NCBI GenBank assembly: GCA_035644935.1
Contig: DASQNO010000038.1
Span: 1-8,365 of the forward strand
Source of the DNA: CADCVW01 sp035644935
GTDB taxonomy: Bacteria > Pseudomonadota > Alphaproteobacteria > Sphingomonadales > Sphingomonadaceae
Reading direction: 5' to 3'
DNA length: 8,365 nucleotides
The notes beneath the pieces were generated by a model. It did no database searches and was not told the origin of the DNA. It worked only from the letters and a program-made list of their open reading frames with translations. Positions 1 to 8,365 of this stretch are shown piece after piece (the stretch's first letter is position 1; each line of letters begins with the position of its first letter). Made by a program: the position numbers and the translations under genes.

Positions 1-187
1 GGTGGCGTTCCACAACGACAGCTTCCCCGATCTGCCGGGCCTCATCGCCTACGTCGCCAAGCTCAAGGGCACGGCGAAACTCAGGCCCGACAACCGGCTG
101 GTCATCACGCGGGAATGGCCGACGGCGGAGGCGCGGCTCAATGGCGCGCTGCAACTGTCCAAGGGCTTGGCGAAGATCCTCAGCTAG
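1..187 (+). CDS. mfd: Transcription-repair coupling factor Mfd, C-terminal end (5' partial)
   Basis: Only the last 61 codons are present; the reading frame is open at the left edge and ends at TAG 185-187. Mfd is the ATP-driven translocase that pushes stalled RNA polymerase off damaged template and recruits UvrA for nucleotide excision repair. The visible tail contains LKGTAKLRPDNRLVITREW and then ARLNGALQLSKGLAKIL, which match the conserved end of alphaproteobacterial Mfd proteins (C-terminal regulatory domain). The GTG at position 2 is an internal valine codon, not a start. The helicase motifs and the RNA polymerase interaction domain lie outside the window. The gene converges on the EAL-domain gene across a 111-bp spacer that holds an inverted repeat. 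The identification rests on a short tail and is recognition rather than a full-domain match. Confidence 0.82.
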   Translation, partial: VAFHNDSFPDLPGLIAYVAKLKGTAKLRPDNRLVITREWPTAEARLNGALQLSKGLAKILS

Positions 188-200
188 GCTCGCCTCCCTG

Positions 201-286
201 CGTCATCCGGGCGCATGCCGGAATCTCGGCGGGTGAAGTGTGCGGTATCGGGTCTGGCTGAGATGCCAGCCCGCGCTGGCATGACG
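201..286. repeat. REP-like imperfect inverted repeat between convergent genes
   Basis: Two 27-nt arms (201-227 and 260-286) face each other across a 32-nt centre. The right arm, reverse-complemented, matches the left at 20 of 27 positions, with identical outer ends (CGTCAT) and inner ends (ATCTC). Each arm can also fold alone: 263-282 is a perfect 8-bp hairpin (ATGCCAGC, loop CCGC, GCTGGCAT), and 206-222 pairs TCCGG with CCGGA. The consensus resembles the short intergenic palindromes (CGTCAT...GG-ATCTC type) that are dispersed in many alphaproteobacterial genomes. It lies between the 3' ends of mfd and the EAL gene, so it could act as a shared transcription stop or mRNA 3' stabiliser. No U-run follows either hairpin, so a canonical intrinsic terminator is not supported. 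Confidence 0.7.
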
Positions 287-298
287 CTGGTACGGACC

Positions 299-1816
299 TT
301 AAGCCGCCACCCGCTTCTTCTCTTCCAGCAGCTCGGCCAGTGCGCTGCTGGTCAGCGCCGGGGCGTAGTGATAGCCTTGGTAGTAGTTGCACCCTTCCTC
401 GGCGAGAAGGTCGAGTTGCCGCGCCGTCTCCACGCCCTCGGCGATCACCGCCAGGCCCAGGGCCCGTGCCATGTCGATGACGCCGCGCACAACAACGCGA
501 TCGCGTGGCGAGCCTTCGATGTCCTGCGACATCTGCTTGTCGATCTTGAGGTAGTCGAGCGGCAGCGCCTTCAGATAGGCGAGGCTGGAGTAGCCGGTGC
601 CGAAGTCGTCGATCGCCACGCGCAGGCCCGCGACGCGCAGGTCGGTGAGCAGTTGCGCGGCGGAGGCGAGGTCCTCGATCAGCCCGCCCTCCGTGATCTC
701 CACCGTGATGCGGTCGCGTTCCAGCCCGACCGCGCCGATGCTGGCGATGAAGCGGTCCGCGAAATCGGGCTGCGCGATATCCACCGACGTGACGTTGATC
801 GCGACGCGCAGCCGCTCCAGCGAGGCGGGCCAGCGCGATACCTCGTTGAGCGCCGTCTTCTGCACGTGCCGCGACAACGCGAGCATGCGGCCGGATCGCT
901 CGGCGACCGCGAACAGCGTCACCGCATCGATCTCGCCCAGACGCGGATGCCGCCAGCGCGCCAGCGCCTCCACGCCCACAGCTTCGCCGCCGGCCATCTT
1001 GACCTGCGGCTGGAAGAGGATGTCGATCTCACCGCGCGACAGCGCGCCCGGAAGGTCCGCCTCCAAGCTTTCCTGCGCCCGCGCACCCAGCGTTTCCACG
1101 TAGCCGACGAACGCGCCGCCGCCGCGCTCGACGCCGAGATGGTGCGCGTGGCGCTCCCCCGCGCCGCCGCCATGCGCAAAGCCGGTCGCTTGGCCGTCAT
1201 TTTGCAGCCGGTCCACCGCGCTGCGCGCCGCCTTGCGGCCGTCGGCGTCGAGCTTGCGGAACAGGTCCCACAGCGACACGCGCTTGCCTTCTTCCGCGCC
1301 GAACCCGGCCTCGCGCGCCAGCGCCGGGCTGAGCTCGACCGATGAGGATCCCTGTTCCCAGCGCCACGACTGACTGGTGGCCGCTCGGGGCAAGCGCGGC
1401 TGCGCCTGGCCTCGCGCTCGGGCGCTATAGCGGTAAGCCAGGCGCAGCGTCAGATCGAGCGCCTCCACGTCCGCATCGCCCCACCAGAACTGCGTCGCGC
1501 CCGCGGCGACCGCCTCGCGCGCGGCGTCCATGTCGCCCTGCGCCACGATTGCCACCAGCGCGCCGCCCGCGCGCTCGGCGGCGGGCCCTAGCGCCCGTAT
1601 CGCCTCCATTCCCTTGACGTGTTCGTCGCGCGCGTCGACCAGCGCGATGCGCGCGCCCGCCGCCAGGAAGCGCTGTTCGGCGCTTTCGCCCCGTCGAGCG
1701 GCGATCGTGCGCCAGCCGGCGCGGTCCACCGCGTCGCGCAACGCGTCGCGCTGCGCGAACGACAGGATGAACACGACCACGTCGTCATCGGGCAGGTCGT
1801 CGGCGGCGATCGGCAT
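299..1816 (-). CDS. EAL-domain c-di-GMP phosphodiesterase with pseudo-receiver and PAS-like N-terminus
   Basis: This 505-residue soluble protein has no signal peptide or membrane segment and is predicted to hydrolyse cyclic di-GMP to pGpG in the cytoplasm. The EAL domain spans about 248-495 and appears catalytically complete: E283 of VEALARW, N341, E373 of VEITEG, D403 and D404 of DDFGTGYSSL, K424 of LKIDK, E460 and E463 of AEGVET, and Q480 of YYQGY. The intact DDFGTG loop favours an active enzyme. Residues about 10-130 have the length and spacing of a receiver domain, with a possible acceptor Asp near LVDARDEHVKG. They lack the acidic pair near the N-terminus and the conserved Lys, so phosphorylation is doubtful. 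Residues about 150-245 look PAS-like (SWRWEQGSSSVELSPALA, ending AFVGYVETL). No GGDEF motif is present. ATG 1816 is the first in-frame start; its ribosome binding site is weak. The gene is divergent from nadK and convergent with mfd. The EAL call is firm; the N-terminal domains are inference. Confidence 0.9.
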   Translation of the reverse strand: MPIAADDLPDDDVVVFILSFAQRDALRDAVDRAGWRTIAARRGESAEQRFLAAGARIALVDARDEHVKGMEAIRALGPAAERAGGALVAIVAQGDMDAAREAVAAGATQFWWGDADVEALDLTLRLAYRYSARARGQAQPRLPRAATSQSWRWEQGSSSVELSPALAREAGFGAEEGKRVSLWDLFRKLDADGRKAARSAVDRLQNDGQATGFAHGGGAGERHAHHLGVERGGGAFVGYVETLGARAQESLEADLPGALSRGEIDILFQPQVKMAGGEAVGVEALARWRHPRLGEIDAVTLFAVAERSGRMLALSRHVQKTALNEVSRWPASLERLRVAINVTSVDIAQPDFADRFIASIGAVGLERDRITVEITEGGLIEDLASAAQLLTDLRVAGLRVAIDDFGTGYSSLAYLKALPLDYLKIDKQMSQDIEGSPRDRVVVRGVIDMARALGLAVIAEGVETARQLDLLAEEGCNYYQGYHYAPALTSSALAELLEEKKRVAA

Positions 1817-1894
1817 CTGTGCGGGGGTTTCCGGGTGCTGGCCTGTTGTTACCCCAAGCCGACCCGTGCGGCTATCTCCCCGACGCGCTTTGCC

Positions 1895-1923
1895 TTGCTC
1901 CCGGGCCCCTTCATCCGTAGCTG
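1895..1923 (+). promoter_or_regulatory. Weak candidate sigma-70 promoter for nadK
   Basis: TTGCTC at 1895-1900 is followed after 17 bp by TAGCTG at 1918-1923, about 55 bp ahead of the nadK GTG start. The spacing is ideal but the -10 box is poor. A small 6-bp stem (GCGCGT 1934-1939 with ACGCGC 1951-1956) lies in the resulting leader, just before the ribosome binding site. The divergent 162-bp spacer must carry start signals for both nadK and the EAL gene; I found no convincing promoter for the latter. Confidence 0.2.
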
Positions 1924-1961
1924 TCCCGCAATGGCGCGTCCGCTACTGGCACGCGCGCTGC

Positions 1962-1968
1962 AAGGAGG
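1962..1968 (+). promoter_or_regulatory. Strong ribosome binding site that sets the nadK start
   Basis: AAGGAGG at 1962-1968 is a near-perfect anti-16S match, 10 nt ahead of GTG 1979. It decides between this GTG and the in-frame ATG at 1931, which has no such site. The ATG at 1969 directly after it is in another frame. Confidence 0.85.
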
Positions 1969-1978
1969 ATGCGCCCCC

Positions 1979-2758
1979 GTGAAGCTCGCGCTGCTCGCCT
2001 CCCCGACCAGCCTTGCGCAAAGCGCGGCGAAGCACCTGCGCAAGCAGGTCGCATGGGTTCCCGTGGACGAAGCGGACGTGCTGGTGGCGCTTGGCGGCGA
2101 CGGCTTCATGCTGCAGGTCCTGCACGACATGCTCGACGCGCGGTTGGCGACCGGTGGGCGGCACCTGCCCGTGTTTGGGATGAACCGCGGCACCGTCGGG
2201 TTCCTGATGAACGACTGGCGCGCGCAAGGGCTGACCGACCGCATCACGGCGGCCAAGGCGTTCGCCGTCACGCCGCTCAAGATGACGGTCACCACCGCCG
2301 CCGGGGACACGGTGTCGCACCCGGCGATCAACGAGGTCTCGCTGCTTCGCGAAACGCGGCAGACCGCGCGGATCGAAGTATCGGTGGACGCGCGCGTGGC
2401 GATCCCGGAACTCGTCTGCGACGGCGTGCTGGTCGCGACGCCCGCCGGCTCCACAGCCTACAACCTGTCGGCCAAGGGTCCCATCCTGCCGCTGGCGTCC
2501 AGCCTTGTGGCGCTGACCCCGATCAGCCCTTTTCGCCCCCGGCGTTGGGGCGGCGCCATCCTGCCCGATTCGACACGTATAGACCTTAAGGTCCTGGACC
2601 CCGGGCACCGCCCGGTGTCGGCCGTCGCGGACCAGGTGGAGGTGCGCAACGTCGCGCACGTCGCGGTGTCGATCGACCGCACGCGCGCGCTGACGTTGCT
2701 GTTCGATCCCAGCCATGCGCTAGACGAGCGGATCGCGATGGAGCAGTTCCTGAGCTGA
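1979..2758 (+). CDS. nadK: NAD kinase
   Basis: NadK phosphorylates the 2' hydroxyl of NAD to make NADP in the cytoplasm, the only route to NADP in most bacteria. The 259-residue product is within the usual bacterial size range. Diagnostic motifs appear in order: LGGDGFML with GGDG at 39-42 (D41 is the predicted catalytic base and the glycines bind phosphate), MNRGTVGFLMN at 68-78, the NE pair at 118-119 for substrate ribose contact, and TPAGSTAYNLSAKGP at 154-168. LTPISPF and ADQVEVRNV follow in the C-terminal beta-rich domain. The frame stays open upstream to about 1619, but that stretch is antisense to the EAL gene, and the strong AAGGAGG site places the start at GTG 1979. The gene ends at TGA 2756-2758, 56 bp before the tRNA. 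Nothing indicates truncation or a lost active-site residue. Confidence 0.95.
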   Translation: MKLALLASPTSLAQSAAKHLRKQVAWVPVDEADVLVALGGDGFMLQVLHDMLDARLATGGRHLPVFGMNRGTVGFLMNDWRAQGLTDRITAAKAFAVTPLKMTVTTAAGDTVSHPAINEVSLLRETRQTARIEVSVDARVAIPELVCDGVLVATPAGSTAYNLSAKGPILPLASSLVALTPISPFRPRRWGGAILPDSTRIDLKVLDPGHRPVSAVADQVEVRNVAHVAVSIDRTRALTLLFDPSHALDERIAMEQFLS

Positions 2759-2764
2759 CGCGGG

Positions 2765-2794
2765 TTGCGCCCCACGCGAAGCCGTTGCTATAGC
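2765..2794 (+). promoter_or_regulatory. Candidate promoter of tRNA-Asn
   Basis: TTGCGC (2765-2770) and TATAGC (2789-2794) are separated by 18 bp, which puts the transcription start near 2801, about 14 nt ahead of the mature tRNA 5' end. The stretch after the -10 box (CCCGCTCGCC) is GC-rich, as in the discriminators of growth-rate-controlled stable RNA promoters. Read-through from nadK is an alternative source of the transcript. Confidence 0.5.
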
Positions 2795-2814
2795 CCGCTC
2801 GCCGAACCGGCTGC

Positions 2815-2889
2815 TCCCCGGTAGCTCAGCGGTAGAGCATCCGACTGTTAATCGGATGGCCGATGGTTCGAATCCGTCCCGGGGAGCCA
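2815..2889 (+). tRNA. tRNA-Asn (anticodon GUU)
   Basis: The 75-nt sequence folds into a complete cloverleaf and would decode AAU and AAC. The acceptor stem pairs TCCCCGG (2815-2821) with CCGGGGA (2879-2885), all 7 bp. The D stem is GCTC 2824-2827 with GAGC 2835-2838. The anticodon stem is TCCGA 2840-2844 with TCGGA 2852-2856 around loop CTGTTAA, giving anticodon GTT at 2847-2849. The T arm has stem GATGG/CCGTC with one G-T pair around TTCGAAT. The discriminator is G2886, as is usual for bacterial tRNA-Asn, and the CCA end (2887-2889) is encoded. The next gene, on the opposite strand, has its stop codon only 2 nt further on. Confidence 0.98.
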
Positions 2890-2891
2890 AT

Positions 2892-3416
2892 TCATCCGAA
2901 CGCCGCGTGGCTTGAAGCCGCGCTCGCCTTCGGTCCCGCCAATATGGTCGGGAGATCGACCGGCTGGTAGTTCCAGACGTCCACGCCGACGTCGAACTGG
3001 CGCGGCATCGGCTTCAGCCGGCCATGGCTGTGACCGTGCAGGTTGATCGACCGGCGGCCCTGCCCGTTCCAGCTGCGGAAAGGATAGTGGCACAGGACCA
3101 GCAGCCTGCCGTCCAGCTGAAGTTCACGGTAATCGCACACCGTTGACCAGTCGCCCGCAGCAAGCGTTCTGGGCGGATCGTTGTTTCCGCGCACGAGATG
3201 CTTGCGCCCGTGCAGGCGCGCCAGCAGGCCAGGCACACGATCAGGGCTCCGCGCGAAGTCGCCCAAGTGCCAAACCTCGTCTTCAGCGCCGACGACATCG
3301 TTCCAGCCCGCGACCAGCGCCGCGTCCATCTCCGCCACCAACGCGAACGCGCGCGCGCCGATATTCATCGTGCGATGATCGCCGAAGTGGCTGTCGCTCG
3401 TGAAGAAGGTCGGCAC
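2892..3416 (-). CDS. Calcineurin-like metallophosphoesterase, COG4186-like
   Basis: This 174-residue cytoplasmic protein has the dimetal phosphoesterase fold signature and probably hydrolyses a phosphomonoester or phosphodiester; the substrate is unknown. Predicted metal-binding motifs appear in order: SDSHFGD (D8, H10), WHLGDFA (D53), RGNND (N78), CHYP (H110) and HGHSHG (H129, H131). The overall pattern, with WHLGDF, a late CHYPFRSWN and DVGVDVWNYQPV at 142-153, resembles the compact COG4186 family. The usual GNHD motif reads GNND here, so the His that normally assists the leaving group is replaced by Asn. The start is GTG 3414-3416: it is the only start codon between the in-frame stop upstream (which coincides with the secA stop) and the D8 motif. 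A GGAGG lies about 20 nt upstream, rather far for a good site. The gene follows secA by 30 nt on the same strand, so co-transcription is likely. Its end faces the tRNA gene. Confidence 0.85.
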   Translation of the reverse strand: MPTFFTSDSHFGDHRTMNIGARAFALVAEMDAALVAGWNDVVGAEDEVWHLGDFARSPDRVPGLLARLHGRKHLVRGNNDPPRTLAAGDWSTVCDYRELQLDGRLLVLCHYPFRSWNGQGRRSINLHGHSHGRLKPMPRQFDVGVDVWNYQPVDLPTILAGPKASAASSHAAFG

Positions 3417-3446
3417 CGACGATGAACCCGGTGCCGGCCTCCAGCC

Positions 3447-6191
<2,745 letters not shown>

Positions 6192-6227
6192 TGAGATGTC
6201 CTTAGAAACTTAGGGAGTCGCCTGCGA

Positions 6228-6272
6228 AAAGCCGCGGCGGATCGCCGCGCGGGAGTACGTCCGCGCGGCTTT
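6228..6272 (-). terminator. Overlapping hairpins between trxA and secA (terminator or attenuator)
   Basis: Read on the minus strand, three GC-rich segments follow the trxA stop. Segment 1 (6272-6261, AAAGCCGCGCGG) can pair with segment 2 (6252-6245, CCGCGCGG) over 8 bp. Segment 2 (6249-6243) can instead pair with segment 3 (6239-6233) over 7 bp with loop ATC. Segment 1 can also pair with segment 3, AAAGCCGCG against CGCGGCTTT, over a perfect 9 bp. Segment 3 runs directly into GCTTTTC, so the 2:3 or 1:3 fold could stop transcription after trxA, with 1:2 as a competing fold. The U-run has only four residues, so termination may be partial. Whether it is a plain terminator or a switch for secA cannot be decided from the sequence. 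Confidence 0.5.
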
Positions 6273-6280
6273 ACCGTCAA
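6252..6280 (-). promoter_or_regulatory. Candidate sigma-70 promoter for secA
   Basis: On the minus strand TTGACG (6280-6275) stands 17 bp ahead of TACTCC (6257-6252). The -35 box matches consensus at 5 of 6 positions, while the -10 box is weak. The predicted start near 6245 would leave a leader of roughly 54 nt beginning with the 6233-6249 hairpin. The -35 box sits between two direct copies of TTTACCG (6270-6276 and 6281-6287, plus-strand reading) that are 11 bp apart. This reading competes with the attenuator reading of the same stretch. Confidence 0.3.
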
Positions 6281-6296
6281 TTTACCGGGTCGCCGC

Positions 6297-6617
6297 TCAG
6301 AGTGCCGATTGCAGCCAGGCCGACAGCTGACTCTTGGGTGCCGCGCCGACCTTTTCCGCGACCTTTTGGCCGTCCTTGAACAAGATCATCGTCGGAATGC
6401 CGCGCACCCCGTACTTGGCCGGCGCTTCGGGATTGTCGTCGATGTTGATCTTGGCGATCGTCACCTGCCCCGCCATCTCGTCCGAAATCTGCTCCAGCGC
6501 GGGGCCGATCATCTTGCACGGGCCGCACCATTCCGCCCAGAAATCGACCAGCACGGGTCCGTCGGCGCTCAGCACATCGGTGCCAAAGCTGGTGTCGGTG
6601 ATGGTCTTGGTCGGCAT
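6297..6617 (-). CDS. trxA: Thioredoxin
   Basis: Thioredoxin is the small cytoplasmic dithiol carrier that reduces protein disulfides and is recharged by thioredoxin reductase. From ATG 6617 the product is 106 residues, the standard length. It carries VDFWAEWCGPCKMIGP with the active-site WCGPC at 30-34, the partly buried Asp of LVDFW at position 25, and the cis-proline loop GIPT (P75) opposite the active site. The frame is open up to ATG 6683, which would add 22 unthioredoxin-like residues and overlap the end of addA; an intermediate ATG lies at 6650. ATG 6617 is preferred for its family-typical N-terminus and a GGAG (complement of 6631-6634) about 11 nt upstream. The gene lies 55 bp after addA on the same strand, an addA-trxA pairing seen in several alphaproteobacteria, and is followed by secA. 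Confidence 0.95.
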   Translation of the reverse strand: MPTKTITDTSFGTDVLSADGPVLVDFWAEWCGPCKMIGPALEQISDEMAGQVTIAKINIDDNPEAPAKYGVRGIPTMILFKDGQKVAEKVGAAPKSQLSAWLQSAL

Positions 6618-6647
6618 GATCGCGGCTACTCCGTAGATGTGAACCCT

Positions 6648-6676
6648 CATGTAGGGTCCACCGCCGGGCCGCTCAA
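6648..6676 (-). promoter_or_regulatory. Weak candidate promoter for trxA overlapping the addA stop
   Basis: On the minus strand TTGAGC (6676-6671) contains the addA TGA stop and stands 17 bp ahead of TACATG (6653-6648). Spacing is optimal and the -35 box is fair, but the -10 box lacks the final T. It would let trxA be made independently of addA, which is plausible because thioredoxin is normally needed in much larger amounts than AddA. Confidence 0.2.
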
Positions 6677-8365
6677 CCGGCATCCACCGCGAACAGTCGC
6701 GGACCGGACGTGAACAGCAGCGCAGCCTCCACCGCCCGGCCGGGGAAGATCACGGCCAGTGCGGCCGCATAGGCGCGCATCTGGCGCATGTAGGCCGCAG
6801 GAATAGCGGCAGAAGACGCCGGCACCGCCCGACCCGTCTTGAAGTCCACGACCCGAACCGCGTCCGCGGTGACGAGCAGGCGATCGACCGTGCCGGACAC
6901 CACAGTGCCGTCCGGCAGCACCGCCGTCAGCGGCGCCTCGGCGAGCGCGTCAGGGCCGAACAGATCGGCGAACATCGGATCCTCGATCACGCGCAGCGCA
7001 TCGTCGACAAGGGCGGTCCGTTCCCCATCGTCCGCGACACCGGCGCTTTGCCGAAGCCAGTCGTCTCCAGCCCCGCGCCGCGCCTCGGCGGGGACGGCGG
7101 GCAGCCGTTCGAACAGCGCGTGAAGGTGCGACCCACGCAGCGCGGCGGGGCGCATCGCGGGACCCGGCGGCGGATCGGGCGCATCGTCGGCGCCCAGCGA
7201 GGATGGCGCCAGCGGCCGCGGCGGGCGCGCCTCGGCGGGGGCGGGCGACCAAAGCCAGGCGGGTGGCGCAAGCTCCGGAACCGGCGTTCGCTTGCGTTCG
7301 CGGACGGGTGCGGCGCGGGCCGGCGCATGGCCTTCGTAGCAGCGCGAATAGCCCCATTCCGCGTCCTCGCGCGGCTCCGCCCCAAGCGCGGCCAGCGACG
7401 CTTCGAGCGCCGGGAACCAGCTGTTCTTCGGCGGCTCGCCCTTGCACGCGGAACCCAAAGCGCCGGCGATAACCAGCCGCTCCTCGGCCCGCGTTGCGGC
7501 GACGTAGAGCAGCCGCCAGTGCTCCTGCCGATCGCGCTCGTCTATAGCGGCCACGATGTCGGTCAGAGGGGGCGCCATTTCCGCCCTTCGCGGACGGAAC
7601 AGCGGCACGCGCGCGCCATCGTGCAGCGGCACGTGGATTGCGCCGCGCGGGCTCTTGTCCGGATCAGCGGTGGCGTCGGCAAGGATCACCACGGGGGCCT
7701 GCAGGCCCTTGGCGCCGTGCACGGTCATCACGCGCACGGCGTCGCCACCCGACGCCGGATCGCGGACGATCTCCACCTCGCCGCGTTCGAACCAGTCGAT
7801 GAAGCTCTGCAGGGACGGCGCCGACGCGCTCTCGAACTCCAGCGCGGCGGTGACCAATTCCTCGATCGGGTCGCGCGCCTCCTCGCCCAGCCGCGCTACA
7901 AGCTTGCGGCGGCCGTCGAGCGGACCGGACAGCAGGCCCTCCAAAAATTCGTGCGGCGTGGTGAAGTCCGCCATGGCAAGCATTTCGCGCAGCGCGTCCA
8001 CCGTCGCGGGACTGCCACGGTCCCGCAGAGTGGACCACAGGCTCCTGCCCTCCCTCACGGTAGCCACGTCCAGCAGCCCGTTCTGCGTCATCCCCAGCAG
8101 CGGCGAGACCAGCAGATTGGCGAGGTTGAGGTCATCCAGCGGCTGCGCGGCGAAGCGCATCGCGGCGAGCAGATCCTTGACCGCGAGCGGTGCGTCCAGC
8201 CGCAGCCGATCGACGCCCGCCACAGGCACCCCTTCCGCATGCAGCCGCGCGACGAGCAAACCCGCGAGTTCGCCGCGGCGGCGCACCAGTATCAAGATGT
8301 CCTCAGGCTTGAGCGCGCGACCCTTGGCGTGGACGAAGAACGGGTCGTCCAGCCAATGCCGCACC
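6673..8365 (-). CDS. addA: Double-strand break repair helicase-nuclease AddA, C-terminal half (5' partial)
   Basis: AddA is the helicase-nuclease subunit of the AddAB complex, which resects double-strand breaks for RecA-mediated recombination. The frame is open at the right edge, and about 563 residues are present of a protein that is usually around 1,150. Numbering from the first residue in the window, the fragment shows the UvrD-like segment DILILVRRR at 22-30, motif V in VMTVHGAKGLQAPVVIL (213-229) and motif VI in LLYVAATRAEERL (285-297). A proline- and alanine-rich linker at about 345-405 joins a C-terminal PD-(D/E)XK nuclease: H413 or H415 in GSHLHALFER, D494 of GTVDRLL, D507 and K509 of VVDFKTG, and Q528 with Y532. 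The nuclease therefore looks active. The GTG near the edge is internal. Its partner addB would be expected upstream of addA, outside the window. TGA is at 6673-6675, 55 bp before trxA. Confidence 0.93.
   Translation of the reverse strand, partial: VRHWLDDPFFVHAKGRALKPEDILILVRRRGELAGLLVARLHAEGVPVAGVDRLRLDAPLAVKDLLAAMRFAAQPLDDLNLANLLVSPLLGMTQNGLLDVATVREGRSLWSTLRDRGSPATVDALREMLAMADFTTPHEFLEGLLSGPLDGRRKLVARLGEEARDPIEELVTAALEFESASAPSLQSFIDWFERGEVEIVRDPASGGDAVRVMTVHGAKGLQAPVVILADATADPDKSPRGAIHVPLHDGARVPLFRPRRAEMAPPLTDIVAAIDERDRQEHWRLLYVAATRAEERLVIAGALGSACKGEPPKNSWFPALEASLAALGAEPREDAEWGYSRCYEGHAPARAAPVRERKRTPVPELAPPAWLWSPAPAEARPPRPLAPSSLGADDAPDPPPGPAMRPAALRGSHLHALFERLPAVPAEARRGAGDDWLRQSAGVADDGERTALVDDALRVIEDPMFADLFGPDALAEAPLTAVLPDGTVVSGTVDRLLVTADAVRVVDFKTGRAVPASSAAIPAAYMRQMRAYAAALAVIFPGRAVEAALLFTSGPRLFAVDAG

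Noticed and set aside
215..1345. Long plus-strand open frame (376 codons) opposite the EAL gene
   Set aside because: It is antisense to a gene with complete EAL motifs, is rich in Arg, Ala and His in the manner of GC-driven shadow frames, and shows no family motif or ribosome binding site.
1619..1978. Upstream extension of the nadK frame
   Set aside because: The extension overlaps the start of the divergent EAL gene, has no NAD kinase similarity, and lacks a ribosome binding site, unlike GTG 1979.
1943..2716. Minus-strand open frame (257 codons) opposite nadK
   Set aside because: It mirrors the nadK coding frame, has the composition expected of GC-rich antisense sequence and contains no recognisable domain.
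6618..6683. 22-residue N-terminal extension of thioredoxin from ATG 6683
   Set aside because: It overlaps the addA stop, would exceed the normal thioredoxin length and does not look like a signal peptide. ATG 6617 gives the standard N-terminus.
6950..7472. Several alternative frames inside addA (both strands), one of 165 codons
   Set aside because: All are Arg-, Ala- and Pro-rich shadows of the addA linker and nuclease region, without start signals or motifs.

Overview
The window is GC-rich chromosomal DNA carrying housekeeping genes. The Mfd C-terminus, the SecA with a SEC-C zinc tail, the AddA-type recombination nuclease next to trxA, and the short NAD kinase together suggest an alphaproteobacterium, most likely a Sphingomonas-like member of the Sphingomonadales. 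That placement rests on protein resemblance and base composition, not on a database search. I see no insertion sequence, phage gene, CRISPR array, toxin-antitoxin pair or integration scar.

Left part (1-1816): the last 61 codons of the transcription-repair coupling factor gene mfd run rightward and meet, tail to tail, a leftward gene for a soluble c-di-GMP phosphodiesterase. That protein has a degenerate receiver-like domain, a PAS-like domain and an intact EAL domain. The spacer between them holds a large imperfect inverted repeat of a REP-like type.

Middle (1817-2889): a divergent spacer leads into nadK (NAD kinase), which starts at GTG behind a strong ribosome binding site. It is followed by a tRNA-Asn(GUU) gene with its own likely promoter and an encoded CCA end.

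Right part (2892-8365): a leftward cluster reads, in transcription order, addA (3' half only), trxA, secA and a small COG4186-like metallophosphoesterase gene. addA serves double-strand break repair, trxA thiol-disulfide reduction, and secA drives preprotein export. The cluster order suggests shared transcription, but secA probably also has its own control. The 105 bp between trxA and secA hold a TTGACG box and three segments that can pair in mutually exclusive ways, ending in a short U-run.

The region is mostly ordinary core genome. The signals most worth checking are the trxA-secA spacer, the His-to-Asn change in the phosphoesterase active-site motif, the 2-nt gap between the tRNA 3' end and that gene's stop, and the domain make-up of the EAL protein.
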